The position numbers and the translations under genes are program-made. From Lagopus muta (lineage: Eukaryota > Chordata > Aves > Galliformes > Phasianidae): 64,000 nt of DNA. Every line of letters starts with the position of its first letter. Within the stretch, counting starts at the first letter, position 1. Shown one piece after another: positions 1-20,486 of this stretch. Below the pieces are notes generated by a model, which was not told the DNA's origin, searched no databases, and saw only the letters and a program-made list of their open reading frames with translations. Location of the stretch: the NCBI RefSeq assembly GCF_023343835.1, contig NC_064434.1, positions 5,685,505 to 5,749,504 of the forward strand. Direction: 5' to 3'.

Positions 1-319
1 AGGACAAACAGCCAAACGCAGCAATCAGCAGCAGACAAACAGCCATTGTGGCAGTAAGACCGTCCCTGCTGTGTCTGGCACTGGGTGAGCACGTGGCACC
101 CGCTGGGGGGGCTCTGCTCAAAGGCTCCTTTGAGCTCCCTGCAGGTGTGTGCTCATGGCACAAACCCGTTCCTGGGGGCACATCCTATCCCCACAGCCCC
201 AAAGGAGCAGCACAGGGATGGGGGCTTGGTGACCACCCAGCTCAGGGCCATCATCTTGCACCCCAAAAGCCCTCTGGGGATGGCTGTTATTGTGCTCCCA
301 CGGCAGCTTCCTGGGGCCT

Positions 320-480
320 CAGGAATGCTTTGATGGTTGGACTTGACTCTTATTTGTCTTTTCAACCCCAATGATTCTATGTTCTACTTAGGGATGTTGT
401 TAGAGGGCATGGTGGGGATGGGTCAACAGCTGGACTTGGAAGTCTTTTCCTATCTTCATGATACTACTATTCTATGACCA
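320..480 (+). repeat. CR1 3' tails, two in a row
   Basis: Two CR1-type 3' ends follow each other: GATGGTTGGACTTGACT...CAACCCCAATGATTCTATG near 330-381, and GGTGGGGATGGGTC...TTCATGATACTACTATTCTATGA at 410-478. Both are in plus orientation. Confidence 0.6.
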
Positions 481-854
481 TGAGGATGGAGTAAAGGTAT
501 TTCTGCTGTTTTACCCCAAGCCCTTTCCAAAAATGCCCGGGCAGGCTCAGCATCATCCCACTGGATTGCCCTCCCAGTACTTCTCCCTTCAGCTTTCAGC
601 ATTGCATCTTTGGACCCATGGATTTGAACCCTCCCAAAGCACAATCTTTGCACCACGCTCAGTTTTGGCTCTTCAGTCCCATTCCCCGGCCTCTTCCCAA
701 CCCCCTCCCACTGCCTCGTGCCCATTGCAGCTCCTCCCAAGGAGGGGTCCCCCAGTGCTGGGGATACGTACAGGGCTCATTCTCCAAAAAAGAGGAGGTC
801 TCCATCATCGCATCCTCCGTGCCCAGCCCCAGGGCTGAGGGGGATGCAGAACGA

Positions 855-868
855 GGGGGGGGGGGGGG
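855..868 (+). repeat. Homopolymer run of 14 G
   Basis: An uninterrupted run of 14 guanines lies between ACGA and AGCAG, about 30 bases upstream of a promoter-like cluster. It is a likely sequencing or length-variable site. Confidence 0.8.
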
Positions 869-2029
869 AGCAGAGAAAAAAACACCGCCCTCCCCTGGAT
901 TGGTCAGAAATGACATCACCTCCCGGCTGTGAGCCAATGGGAGAGTTGCCTGCTTCCCCGAAATATCGCCTGAAATGTCGCTCCATCCCTGGATGCGCCG
1001 GGCAGCATCGGCTGGGGAGCACCCACAGCCAAAAATAAGGTGGAAATCATGAGGATCAACAAGAGAACGAGAGCCCATAGTGCCACGAGGAGGAAGGTTT
1101 GAGCTAAGCTGTACACCAGGCAGCAGCTCAGGGTGGAAGAGCCACAGAGGGGTTCCCACACAGCACCCGTGTTCCCCAATGGATCTTCCAGCTCTGGGTG
1201 TGAGAGCAAATGCTCAGCCCCTGGGAGACACTGCTGCCTTAAAGCCGTTTCTCTGCCTCTCTGGGAATGAGATTCAGTGCTGGGGAAGAAACAGCATCCT
1301 TTATTATACAAAAAATTTGCCATCTTAAGGAGCCAAGCCATTCATTCGTATTGTTTTCTGCAAACAATGTTGGTTGTTTTTTTTTCCTAACAAATTGTCC
1401 AGAAAAAGTCAAAATGCTTCACTTTTGTCATCAGAAGTGATGCTTCGTTTCACTCGTTATTGCCATTTTTATGCCAGACACTGCAAGAAAACGTTCCCCT
1501 TGGGCCTGACAAAGAGAAACATTGCATCCTGCTCAGCAGCTTTGCTGCTTCTTACTTCCAAAGGATGTTTGCTGTGCCCAAACGGGCCGTGGGATGCCCA
1601 GATTTCCAGCTGGAAGGTGATGGGCAGAACAACACAGCAGGATGCTGATGCTGATCTGCCTCTGTTCCCTGTATCAGGGCTGGAGATGGACCACGTCAGC
1701 CAACGTCACAAGGCAGAGGACCCCCGGGTTTTCCCCCCCCCTCAACATCTCCTTTTGTTTTTCTGCCAGCAGTGCTGGTTCTTAAGGAGCATCCTCTGCA
1801 AATGGTGAGAAACCATGGAAACAGCCTGTTAATGTCATCATCCTGCCAGGCTGCGCCTGGAGCACCGCATCCCGGGGATTGGGGACACCTGGGTGTCCTT
1901 GGCACCGTGCAGGGACTTACAGGAGAAAAGGGGTTATAATGTGAATCAAAACCCACTCGGGGTTTTGCTTTGGGGCTGTTGGTGCAGGATGCTTGGTGGG
2001 GACTAGGGGACAATGGGAGGCTGCTGTCC

Positions 2030-2155
2030 CCCCGTAGTTGGTTAGTAGATATGACAGTAGATACGGTTTAGTAGCTTGTGGTACTAATAGCAATGGGAGG
2101 GTGGTTGGACTAGATGATCTTGCAGGTCGTTTCCAACCTTGTGATTCTGTGATTG
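2030..2155 (+). repeat. CR1 3' tail
   Basis: The segment from TAGTAGATATGACAG through GGTTGGACTAGATGATCTTG to CCAACCTTGTGATTCTGTGA is a CR1 3' end. It is the same subfamily as the inverted copy at 59042-59150: both share a GGTTTAGTAGCTTGTGGTA block. Confidence 0.8.
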
Positions 2156-2375
2156 GTGGCATTGTGCTGGGGGAGCTTTTTGTCCTCTCCATTCCACCTC
2201 TGAGTACACACTGCACATTGCCATCCCAGAGGTGGGGATTTACGGGAAACCCCTTAAAAAGGGGACGAGAAGGGATGAGCTCACTTTGGTCTGTAATGGA
2301 GAGAAACGGGATGGAGGCGGAGGTATGTGGGCACAGACGATGAGAAACTGTGACACCAGAATACCAGAATAGCTG

Positions 2376-2381
2376 TTTATT
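2376..2381 (-). terminator. TRIM35 polyadenylation signal AATAAA
   Basis: TTTATT on the plus strand reads AATAAA on the minus strand, 139 bases past the TRIM35 stop codon (2520-2522). It gives a short 3' UTR ending around 2355. Confidence 0.7.
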
Positions 2382-2519
2382 AAAGATAATTAAAAAAAAA
2401 AAAAAAGAGGTAACACACATAAATTCTCTTTTTCTGTCATCTTTTTTTTTTCTGAGGGAAGTTGACTCTAAAAGAGCACCTGGGGAACCCCAGGATGGAG
2501 GTGATACGGGACAGCAGCC

Positions 2520-5500
2520 CTACACAGGGACATCCTCATGGATGCGGACGCGGAGGGGACAGATGCGCAGCGCCTCAGGTGTTGCACCCACTGGTGTGCC
2601 TCCAACGTAGAAATAGGGGAAGACAGTGCCTCCAAACTTCTCATGGAAGGTGAAGATGTGCGTCTTGCAGTCGGCGTTGTAGAAGGAGAGCTCGCCTTCG
2701 TCGCAGTCCAGCTCGACGCGGATACGCACCAGGTCCCCCAGCGCCACCTCCGAGCGAGCCATGTTGGACGCCTGGCACATCTTGCTGTTCATCCCAGGAA
2801 GGCGATAGATATACCAGAACCCGGAACGCGCGTCATGGTGGAAGGTCCAATGGATGCCGCCACGCAGCTGGGCCACCCCGACCCTCCAGTTCGTGATGCC
2901 GCCCAGGTGTACTTCCCAAGTGTGGAAGCCGGTGGAGAATCCACGGGAACCCAGGATGCAGGGGGCCGAGGTGAAGCGCTCGGGGTTCTCCACCAGCAGC
3001 CTGTAGCTCCCGTTGGTGACGCTGGTCAGGTCTTCAGACACCGAGAGCCATCCTGCTGCCGAGTTGGGGTTGAAGCTGAAGGGGACTGGAGAGCGGACGT
3101 GTATTAGTGTTAGGGGTAAGGGCCTCAAGTTGTGCCAGGGGAGGTTCAGGTTGGACATTAGGAAAAAATTCTCTGAAAGAGCAGTGCTGCACAGCTGCCC
3201 AGGGAGGTGGTGGGGTCACCGTCCCTGGAGGTGTTCCAGAACTGTGGGGATCTGGCACTGAGGGACGTGGGCAGTGGGCATGGTGGGGTGGGTTGGGGTT
3301 GGACTTGGAGATCTCAGAGGGCTTTTCCAACCTGAATGATGTGGTGATTCTAGGATTAGACATGGTGGGGATGGACCTGATGATCTTGGAGTTGTTTCCC
3401 AACCTTCTTGATACCATGAGTGGGTATAGTGGGGGTGGGTCGATGGTTGGACTAGAGGACCTTAGAGTTCCTTCCAACCTTCATGATCCTACGAATCTCT
3501 GCATTAGGAGGGCTGAGCCCAGCTTGTCTAAGGAATGAGCGTTATGGATGAGCCCTGCAAGCAGGCAACTTACCCATAATCTCCTTTCTGGTGGCAACCA
3601 AAGGCACAAACCCACCCATGCATGGAAGAATGCATCCTTTGGGGCTGCCTTTTTTTGAGTGCAAGCACCCCAGAGCACCCCACGACTCTTGAACACATGG
3701 ATGTGTTGAAAACATGGATGCTCCATGCCTTCAGTAGCATTGTCCCGGGCTGCCCAGAGCCAGGGGCTGATCTCATCCTTGGACCACACTCCCTTCCCAT
3801 TTCCTCACCGACAGTGATGATGTTCAGCATCTTCTTCCACACGTTGTACTGCAGTGAGCCCAGGTACTTGGCAGAATCGATGAGCATCCCCAAAGGCACA
3901 GCCTCTGGCTCCTCAGCCGTGCAGGCAATCCTAGAGCAGGAAATGAGAACAGGGATAGGATGGGGCTGCTGGCACCCTTTTATGCAGGGTCTTCCATAGC
4001 AGTACCCCACATCTCCTACCAGGCTGTCTTCCCTTTGTGTGAGCAGAGCAGGAGGTCCTGTTCCAGCTCCAGGGCTCCCACCTTGCTCTCATCCCAGGGA
4101 GGGGGCTACCCCAAATCCCCCCCCCAGCAGGGACATTGGGTTATTGGAACAGGGAGGTGGTGGGATCACCCTTCCTGGAGGTGTTCCAGAACCGTGGAGA
4201 TGTGGCACTGAGGGATACAGTCAGTGGGTATGGTGGGGAAGAGTTAATGAAGAGGTCTTTCCCAAACTCCATGGTTCTAAGATTCTATGATATGGGGACC
4301 TGTCTGGTCCCAGGACTCACCTGCGCTTACGGTTCTTGTGAGTCTGAAAGAGAAGGAGACAGCAGGCATCAAACTCTGCTTCTAAGGGTTACCAACACCC
4401 CAAGCCCGGTGCTGCTGTGCCCCGCGTGGCTGAGCCATGGGGACCCCATCAGGACTTTACCTTGAGGAAGGTATAGTCGTCCTCCTCGAGGTCAGCCTGG
4501 AGCTGTCGGGCTTCGCTGCGCACCGCCTGGCTGCTCTCCGCCAGCTGCTTCATCTTGCTCTCAATGAGGCTGTGTTTGTGCTGCTTTTCCTCCTGCAGCT
4601 GCGACAGCAGCGCCTTTTCCTCATCCCGCAGGAACTCGTGCAGCTTCTCAAATTCCCTCTTGATCTGCTCCTCCAGCCGCTTGGCTTCCACCTGCCCAGT
4701 TAAGGATGTTAAGGTAGCTCCTTGTGCCCAGCACCCCTGCAATCCCTTCTGCTTCCCAAATTGCTCCTCCGGCTCTGGCCCTTGCTGAGGTCCCAGCGGG
4801 ACCAAGCTGCCCTCCCATGTCAGGGAATGTGGTGATGAAGCCCTGAGCTCCGAGATTTTCCTCCCACATGCATCACCCTCCCACTCTGGAGTCAGCTGCG
4901 TTCCTGTCTTGAGGTGTGTGCGCACCCATGTGCATGTAAGTGCATGTGTGTGCATGTAAGTGGGGACTGGGTTCATTGCCACCCCCCTAGAAGGGACCAC
5001 CAGGCTGCCACCCCACTGGCAGCAGCCACGCACCTTGTTGTGTTTGGAGATGGACTCGTAGGAGCGATGCACAGCCCCAAAATCCTTCACCTTGTCCTGC
5101 AGGGAGGTCTCCATGTTCTTCAGCTTGGCCTGCGGGGGGGAGACGCCCTCAGGACCATCGCAAGCCTACATCCCCAGGTTTCAAATGCAGAAAGACAAGA
5201 GCCCCAACCCCGGCAGGATGCGGTTAAGCAGGATCTTTGCTCCATCCATCCCTTCCCCTCCTGCAGCCCAGCACTGCCTACCCACACCTCCGCGCTACGC
5301 AGACCCTAAACAGCAAGGCAGAGGTTTTGTTCCATGGCAAATCCTCCTTGCTATTTTTTTTTCCTTTCTTTTTTTGAACACAGCCAAGTTGCATCTCACT
5401 CGGCGCCCTTTGCCCCGCGCCTTTGGAAATCTGGCGCATCCCCATAGGCTGAGTCACAGCGGCTGGGTCCTGGCACAGTGCCTGGCTCTGGCTCAGGGCT

Positions 5501-6353
5501 GTGCTCAGGGCTGTGCTCAGGGCTCTGCTCAGGGCTCTGCTCAGGGCTGTGTTTGAGGCCACCTCTCCCACATCCCCTCCCCATCTCCTCAAGGCCAGGA
5601 GTAGCCATGCTGTGCTAACTCAGCCCAAAGCTCCCTGCTCCCAACCCCGAGGCGCTGCCGCAATAACCAGCACAGCCAGACCCAGCTTGGTGGCAGCTCT
5701 CCAAACCCCTCCCAACCCACGGGAGCTTCGCCACGCTTCCCTTTCCCGCAGGCTTTTGGGGTTGAGTTGATGATTAAGGCGGGGAGAGCATCAGCAATGA
5801 TGCTGTAGGGTTGCACCCACTCTCGTAATCTGGCACGAGCAGCCTGCACCCTAATATGCAGAGCAGTGCCTCTCTCCATGCAATCAACCCCCAAGCATCG
5901 TTCCCTCACCCTGAAATCCATTGCCGTCTCCTGCACCGGCCTCATCTTGTGCCCTTCGTGCTGTTTGGAGCCCTGGCAGGCGAAGCACACCAGCTCCTTG
6001 TCATCCAGGCAGAACAGATTGGCTTCCTCGTGGTGCAGGGGGCAGAGGGCTGCAGGACGACCCTGTCTCCACCCTTCCTCTCGGAGGATCATCTCCACCA
6101 GGTTGTTGAGCGTGTGGTTGATCCGGAGGTCATCAAAGGAGGAGGTTTCCTTGCAGACGGGGCAGGCGTGGTGCCGGTGCTCCCAGGAGCGACTGATGCA
6201 GCCTTTGCAGAAGTTGTGACCGCAGCACAGCGTCACCGCCTCCCGGAAGGGTTCGTAGCAGATGGGGCACAGCAATTCCTCCTTGAAGGGGGTCGTGGAG
6301 GGTGAGACCAAAGCCGCCAAGCTGGAGGACGGGGAGTTGGCTTCATTTTCCAT
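2520..6353 (-). CDS. TRIM35: TRIM35-family E3 ubiquitin ligase, complete (6 coding exons, 493 aa)
   Basis: Coding exons in transcript order are 6353-5910, 5129-5034, 4691-4461, 4343-4321, 3930-3809 and 3085-2520. All have GT-AG junctions and matching phases, and sum to 1,482 nt. Residues 29-67 form a RING finger (CPIC...CGHNFC..C...CPVC). Residues 104-135 form a B-box 2. Residues about 149-260 are a coiled coil. From residue 306, the last exon encodes PRY/SPRY (NPNSAAGWLSVSEDLTSV, FSTGFHTWEV, NWRVGVA). TRIM proteins with this order are RING E3 ligases whose SPRY domain selects targets. The 493-aa length, the small 23-nt fourth exon and the sequence along the whole protein fit TRIM35, which in mammals binds PKM2 and IRF7. 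The start codon follows a strong acceptor at 6358, so an upstream noncoding exon is likely. No broken exon or missing zinc ligand was seen. A lineage-specific TRIM35-like paralogue cannot be excluded. Confidence 0.88.
3105..3500 (+). repeat. CR1 3' fragment with three tandem tails, TRIM35 intron 5
   Basis: A CR1 segment (GGTTCAGGTTGGACATTAGG, TGCCCAGGGAGGTGGTGGGG, GAGGTGTTCCAGAACTGTGG) runs to a first tail at about 3355. It is followed by two more tails, near 3361-3420 and 3421-3495, each with GGTGGGG(A/T)GG and TTCCAACCTTCATGAT-like ends. Confidence 0.85.
4128..4300 (+). repeat. CR1 3' fragment, TRIM35 intron 4
   Basis: CAGGGAGGTGGTGGGATCAC, GGAGGTGTTCCAGAACCGTG and GGGTATGGTGGGG lead to ATGGTTCTAAGATTCTATGA. 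It is a close relative of the copy at 3105-3355. Confidence 0.85.
5484..5552 (+). repeat. 12-bp tandem repeat (GGGCTGTGCTCA), TRIM35 intron 1
   Basis: About five copies of GGGCT(G/C)TGCTCA in a row, free of stop codons in several frames, hence spurious Ser-Pro-Glu-Gln-type open frames. It is intronic. Confidence 0.8.
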
Positions 6354-6356
6354 GGC

Positions 6357-7000
6357 TCTGTAGGGGAAAAAGGCAAAAGGAGCTGAGCTCCGGAGAGCAG
6401 CGACTGGAAAACAGCCCCGCTTCTGATGCAAACGGGTTTCCTGCCTGACTCACCCACAGCTCCTCCCGGCCGGCACTGGCCTGAATGACACCGCGGGGAG
6501 GGGACCGGCAGCGGCCATGTCCAGCTCCGGAGCACCCCTGCGCCCGGCTCCTCCCTCCCCCTGCCTCCCTCGTGCTGAACCCTCAGCCCCAGCCTCATCC
6601 CCGTGTCACCCCGGCGTCCAAAGCCCCAGCCCGTGTCACCACAGCGCCTGCCTGAATCCCCAGCCCTGCTGTTACGCCGGTGTCACCTCGGTGTCCAAAG
6701 CCCCAACCCCTGTGTCGCCCCAGTATCCTGTCTCTTATCCCCTAGGTCACCCCGTGTCCTTTATCCCTTGTGTCCTGTCCTTTAGCCCCCTCTGCCACTC
6801 CCGGCGCCCGATCCCGGCTCTCAGTTCCCAGCCCCGATGTCACATAGGTGCGGTCCTGTTTTCGTTGCCAGCCCCCCGTACCTCGCCGAGGACGATGCGG
6901 ACGGGTGGCAGCGCTTACAGCGAGCCCTGCGCCGCGCCGGTCGGTGCGCACCGCGAGCGGCTGCCGGCAGCATCTCGCTCAGGAAGGCACTCGGTGCTGG
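6357..7000 (-). promoter_or_regulatory. GC-rich TRIM35 5' region with probable noncoding first exon
   Basis: Four bases before the TRIM35 ATG there is a pyrimidine-rich acceptor (cccctacag, exon start 6357). On the same strand a good donor (GAG|GTACGG) ends a possible exon at 6882. The stretch 6880-7030 is rich in CpG. This suggests a CpG-island promoter near 6900-7030 and a noncoding first exon joined to the coding exon. The exact transcription start is not visible. Confidence 0.4.
6598..6790 (+). repeat. Degenerate C-rich tandem repeat upstream of TRIM35
   Basis: Imperfect repeats of GTGTCACC(C/A)CGGYGTCCAAAGCCCC and CCYGTGTCCTTTATCCC units. Low-complexity pyrimidine-rich DNA within the probable TRIM35 first intron. 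Confidence 0.55.
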
Positions 7001-7030
7001 AGGAAGCAAAGGCGGTCCGAAGGGCGGGCG

Positions 7031-7960
7031 GGGGCCGGGCTGTGCTTATGGGGAGGGCTCTGGGCAGAGGGCCCGGCCCATCCCGGCTTTCTGCTTCCGT
7101 ACAGACGCGGAAAGGTGGCGGTTTTGTGGCTTGGGGACAAGGAGACCTCAATCCCTTGGGTCTGGCCATGAAAGCTGTCCGGTCCCATGGTGGGGAGGAG
7201 GGGGAGGGTGAAAAACAACTCAAGGGCAGCGTAATGATGGTGTTGTTTTGCTGCGGTGTGCAGCAAAGACAGAGAGAAACTGCAGGTGCTGTGTTGAAGG
7301 AGTCAAGGCTAAAGATAAAGCTGGGCAGGAAAGCACTGCTGGGAATGAGACATAACCGTGGGGGAGGGAGGGACGTGACAGCCCTCATTGGGACAATCCT
7401 GCTGTAGCAGTGCTTTGGGCCAACTGTGCCCCAGAAGTGCAGAATTTGGGTCCAGATGTAGCAGAGCTGGGATAATAATGGAAAAATAATTGAGGGGTGA
7501 GTTGTCCGAGAGGAGTCCAGGGAGACAAAAGGAAGCAAAAGAATGGAATAAAGTGCAAAAGCAGATAGAGAAAGGTGGCTTTTTCAAACACCACAATGCT
7601 GGTGGTTACGCTGACGTGGGTCCCTGCAACAACCTGTATGGTGACACAGAGAGGGGAAAACAATGGGGCTGATGCCACCATGGGGCCAGCAGAGCCCCCA
7701 TGTCCTGCTGCCTGCCCAGAAGCTGTGGCAGGGACAGTTCCAGCTTCTTCCCCAGGCCAGCGGGCAGGCAGTGGGGGTGAGACTCTGCCCAAGAGCACTG
7801 CTGAGAGCTCGCAAAGTGGAAAGATGAGAGGGGTCCTGGCTCGGACATGCTGCAGGCAGTTCTTGGGTTGGGACAGTGCCACATCCCTGCTGCAACCCAG
7901 CATCTTCAGAGGCTTTAGAGTGCTATTTGGAGGTTATACACACACTCCTGGCTCAAGTTT
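7031..7960. other. TRIM35-DRC1 spacer, no gene seen
   Basis: Unique-looking sequence between the TRIM35 promoter region and the end of DRC1. No exon with family similarity, RNA gene or repeat was identified apart from the DRC1 polyadenylation signal at its edge. Confidence 0.5.
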
Positions 7961-7968
7961 GGGAGAGG

Positions 7969-7974
7969 TTTATT
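7969..7974 (-). terminator. DRC1 polyadenylation signal AATAAA
   Basis: TTTATT on the plus strand gives AATAAA on the DRC1 strand, 79 bases past the stop codon (8053-8055). This implies a short 3' UTR ending near 7950. Confidence 0.7.
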
Positions 7975-8052
7975 AGGCCTTGACGGCAAGTCCTGGCTTC
8001 AGACACAGCTTCAGCTTGTGGCAGAGAAAAGCTGAGCCCTGGATCCATGCAT

Positions 8053-19361
<11,309 letters not shown>

Positions 19362-19371
19362 GAGAAAACGC

Positions 19372-19384
19372 GCTGCCTGGCAAC
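19372..19384. promoter_or_regulatory. RFX X-box (proximal)
   Basis: GCTGCCTGGCAAC compared with the X-box consensus GTNRCC N(0-3) RGYAAC: one mismatch in the left half-site, perfect right half. It sits 11 bases upstream of the DRC1 ATG, so probably within the 5' UTR or at the start site. Confidence 0.6.
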
Positions 19385-19436
19385 GTACGTACCGCGCACG
19401 CGCAGTGGTACGGCGCCGCCGCTGAGGCGTCGCGCT

Positions 19437-19449
19437 GTCGCCTAGCAAC
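19437..19449. promoter_or_regulatory. RFX X-box (middle, perfect)
   Basis: GTCGCCTAGCAAC matches both half-sites of the X-box consensus with a one-base spacer, 76 bases upstream of the DRC1 ATG. Confidence 0.75.
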
Positions 19450-19457
19450 AAGAGTGC

Positions 19458-19469
19458 TGCGCATGCGCG
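19458..19469. promoter_or_regulatory. NRF1 palindrome
   Basis: TGCGCATGCGCG is a near-perfect NRF1 site nine bases from the middle X-box. Confidence 0.65.
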
Positions 19470-19500
19470 TAGCGACAGTCTGATTGCTTTGCGGCTCTCC

Positions 19501-19513
19501 GTCGCCAGGCAAC
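19501..19513. promoter_or_regulatory. RFX X-box (distal, perfect)
   Basis: GTCGCCAGGCAAC matches both X-box half-sites, 140 bases upstream of the DRC1 ATG and between the two NRF1 palindromes. Confidence 0.75.
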
Positions 19514-19555
19514 GGCACGTCCGTGCGTGCGTCTAACGCCCACCGCCAGAGTTGC

Positions 19556-19567
19556 TGCGCATGCGCA
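19556..19567. promoter_or_regulatory. NRF1 palindrome
   Basis: TGCGCATGCGCA is a perfect NRF1 palindrome at the outer edge of the CpG-rich block. Confidence 0.65.
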
Positions 19568-19570
19568 GTA

Positions 19571-20486
19571 GAGCCGAGGGTGATGCGGGGGGATCGCGCC
19601 TAAGGGGTGAGGCTATGGGCAGTGCCAGCAGAGCTGAGTCGGTCCTGAAGGGCGGAGGGATCCAGGAAGGCTGGACGATGCTCGGAGAGGAAACCCTGAG
19701 ATGCTTTTGTAAATCTATTAACTGCAAGAGGAGGGCCACGGAGAATCCCCTGCTTATTGGTGGGGAATGTTACTGCTGAGGACAAGGAAAGGGCTGAGGT
19801 TCTCAGTGCTGTCTTCTTGCAGCTCCTTGGTGTTCCCTTCAGTTTTGGGGATATTCTATGATCCGTGATTCTCTGATTAACAGCTGAGTACTGCAGAGAG
19901 CTTACACCAAAAACCTTGCCAAGCAAACCTGGTATGCTTGAGCTTGTCCTCACTGCCCAGAATGATTTCTCAGCTTGCAAATATTGTGTGCAGCTCAGCC
20001 CTGGGCAGCCATTGTGAATCAAAGCAATGTCAAAGTGATGGTATCACAGTCATGGCCCTGATTTAGTGGGCTTCAGGATGCTCCGGTCTCTCTTTGCCTG
20101 CATGGCAGAGTAAGCAGCAAAGGAACGTGGCAGTTGAGCTGTGAGAAGGAGAAGGGATGTGTGTAGGAGTGGGTGCCCTATGTTGCCCCAGCCTTTCGTC
20201 CCTTTGGGGTCTGCCTGGGTTTGTCAGCCTCCCCAGGGCTCCTTTCAGTGCTGGGTGTGCAGGCTGATGCTGCCAAATGGACTGGGATGGGCATAGGGAG
20301 CAGAGCTTGGGAGGCCAGCACTGGGATGTGCAGTCCTGGGATCCTGTGCTGTTGAGAAGGTGTTACTGTGGGAGTGATGGGATGAGCACGAGAGAAGCCT
20401 CGTTAGTAAGTGTTGTGTGTTGTGTTTTGGATGGGTCTGTTCAAGAGGACAACCACTGAGCCTGGACCTTTGAATCGCCATTGAAG
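19571..20486. other. Gap between DRC1 promoter and candidate plus-strand gene
   Basis: Unique sequence with no convincing coding exon. If the candidate gene at 20487 uses the DRC1 CpG promoter, a noncoding first exon would lie here. An acceptor-like stretch precedes 20440, but I could not fix one. Confidence 0.35.

Larger units (their letters stand above)
1..2350. other. Downstream flank of TRIM35, no gene supported
   Basis: This stretch holds CR1 tails (320-480, 2030-2155), a G14 run and a cluster of CCAAT boxes and a CRE-like motif at 899-1040. I could not assemble a convincing exon set on either strand. Open frames here lack family motifs. Confidence 0.5.
19362..19570. promoter_or_regulatory. 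DRC1 CpG-rich promoter with RFX X-boxes and NRF1 palindromes, possibly bidirectional
   Basis: The 200 bases 5' of the DRC1 start codon are CpG-rich. They carry three X-box-like motifs (19372-19384, 19437-19449, 19501-19513) and two TGCGCATGCGC(A/G) palindromes (19458-19469, 19556-19567). RFX factors, with FOXJ1, activate motile-cilium genes through X-boxes, which fits DRC1. NRF1 palindromes are typical of TATA-less and often bidirectional CpG promoters. A candidate plus-strand gene begins about 920 bases beyond, so divergent transcription is possible. Confidence 0.75.

Noticed and set aside
899-938. Possible MHC class II type X2/Y promoter module
   Set aside because: The CRE-like motif and CCAAT boxes are present, but the order, orientation and a clear X1 box do not fit.
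916-1341. Minus-strand frame with a hydrophobic segment (FLLVALWALVLLLILMI), possible micropeptide
   Set aside because: No matching splice structure, no recognisable family, and the frame runs into promoter-like DNA. A single hydrophobic stretch is not enough.
2538-3107. 189-codon open frame on the plus strand
   Set aside because: It is the antisense shadow of the TRIM35 PRY/SPRY exon and has no family motif of its own.
5396-5608. Minus-strand frame with repeated Ser-Pro-Glu-Gln units
   Set aside because: Produced by a 12-bp tandem repeat inside TRIM35 intron 1.
5856-6305. 149-codon plus-strand frame
   Set aside because: Antisense of the RING/B-box exon of TRIM35.
6517-7407. 296-codon plus-strand frame
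   Set aside because: Built from C-rich tandem repeats and CpG-rich promoter DNA; Pro/Ser low complexity without recognisable domains.
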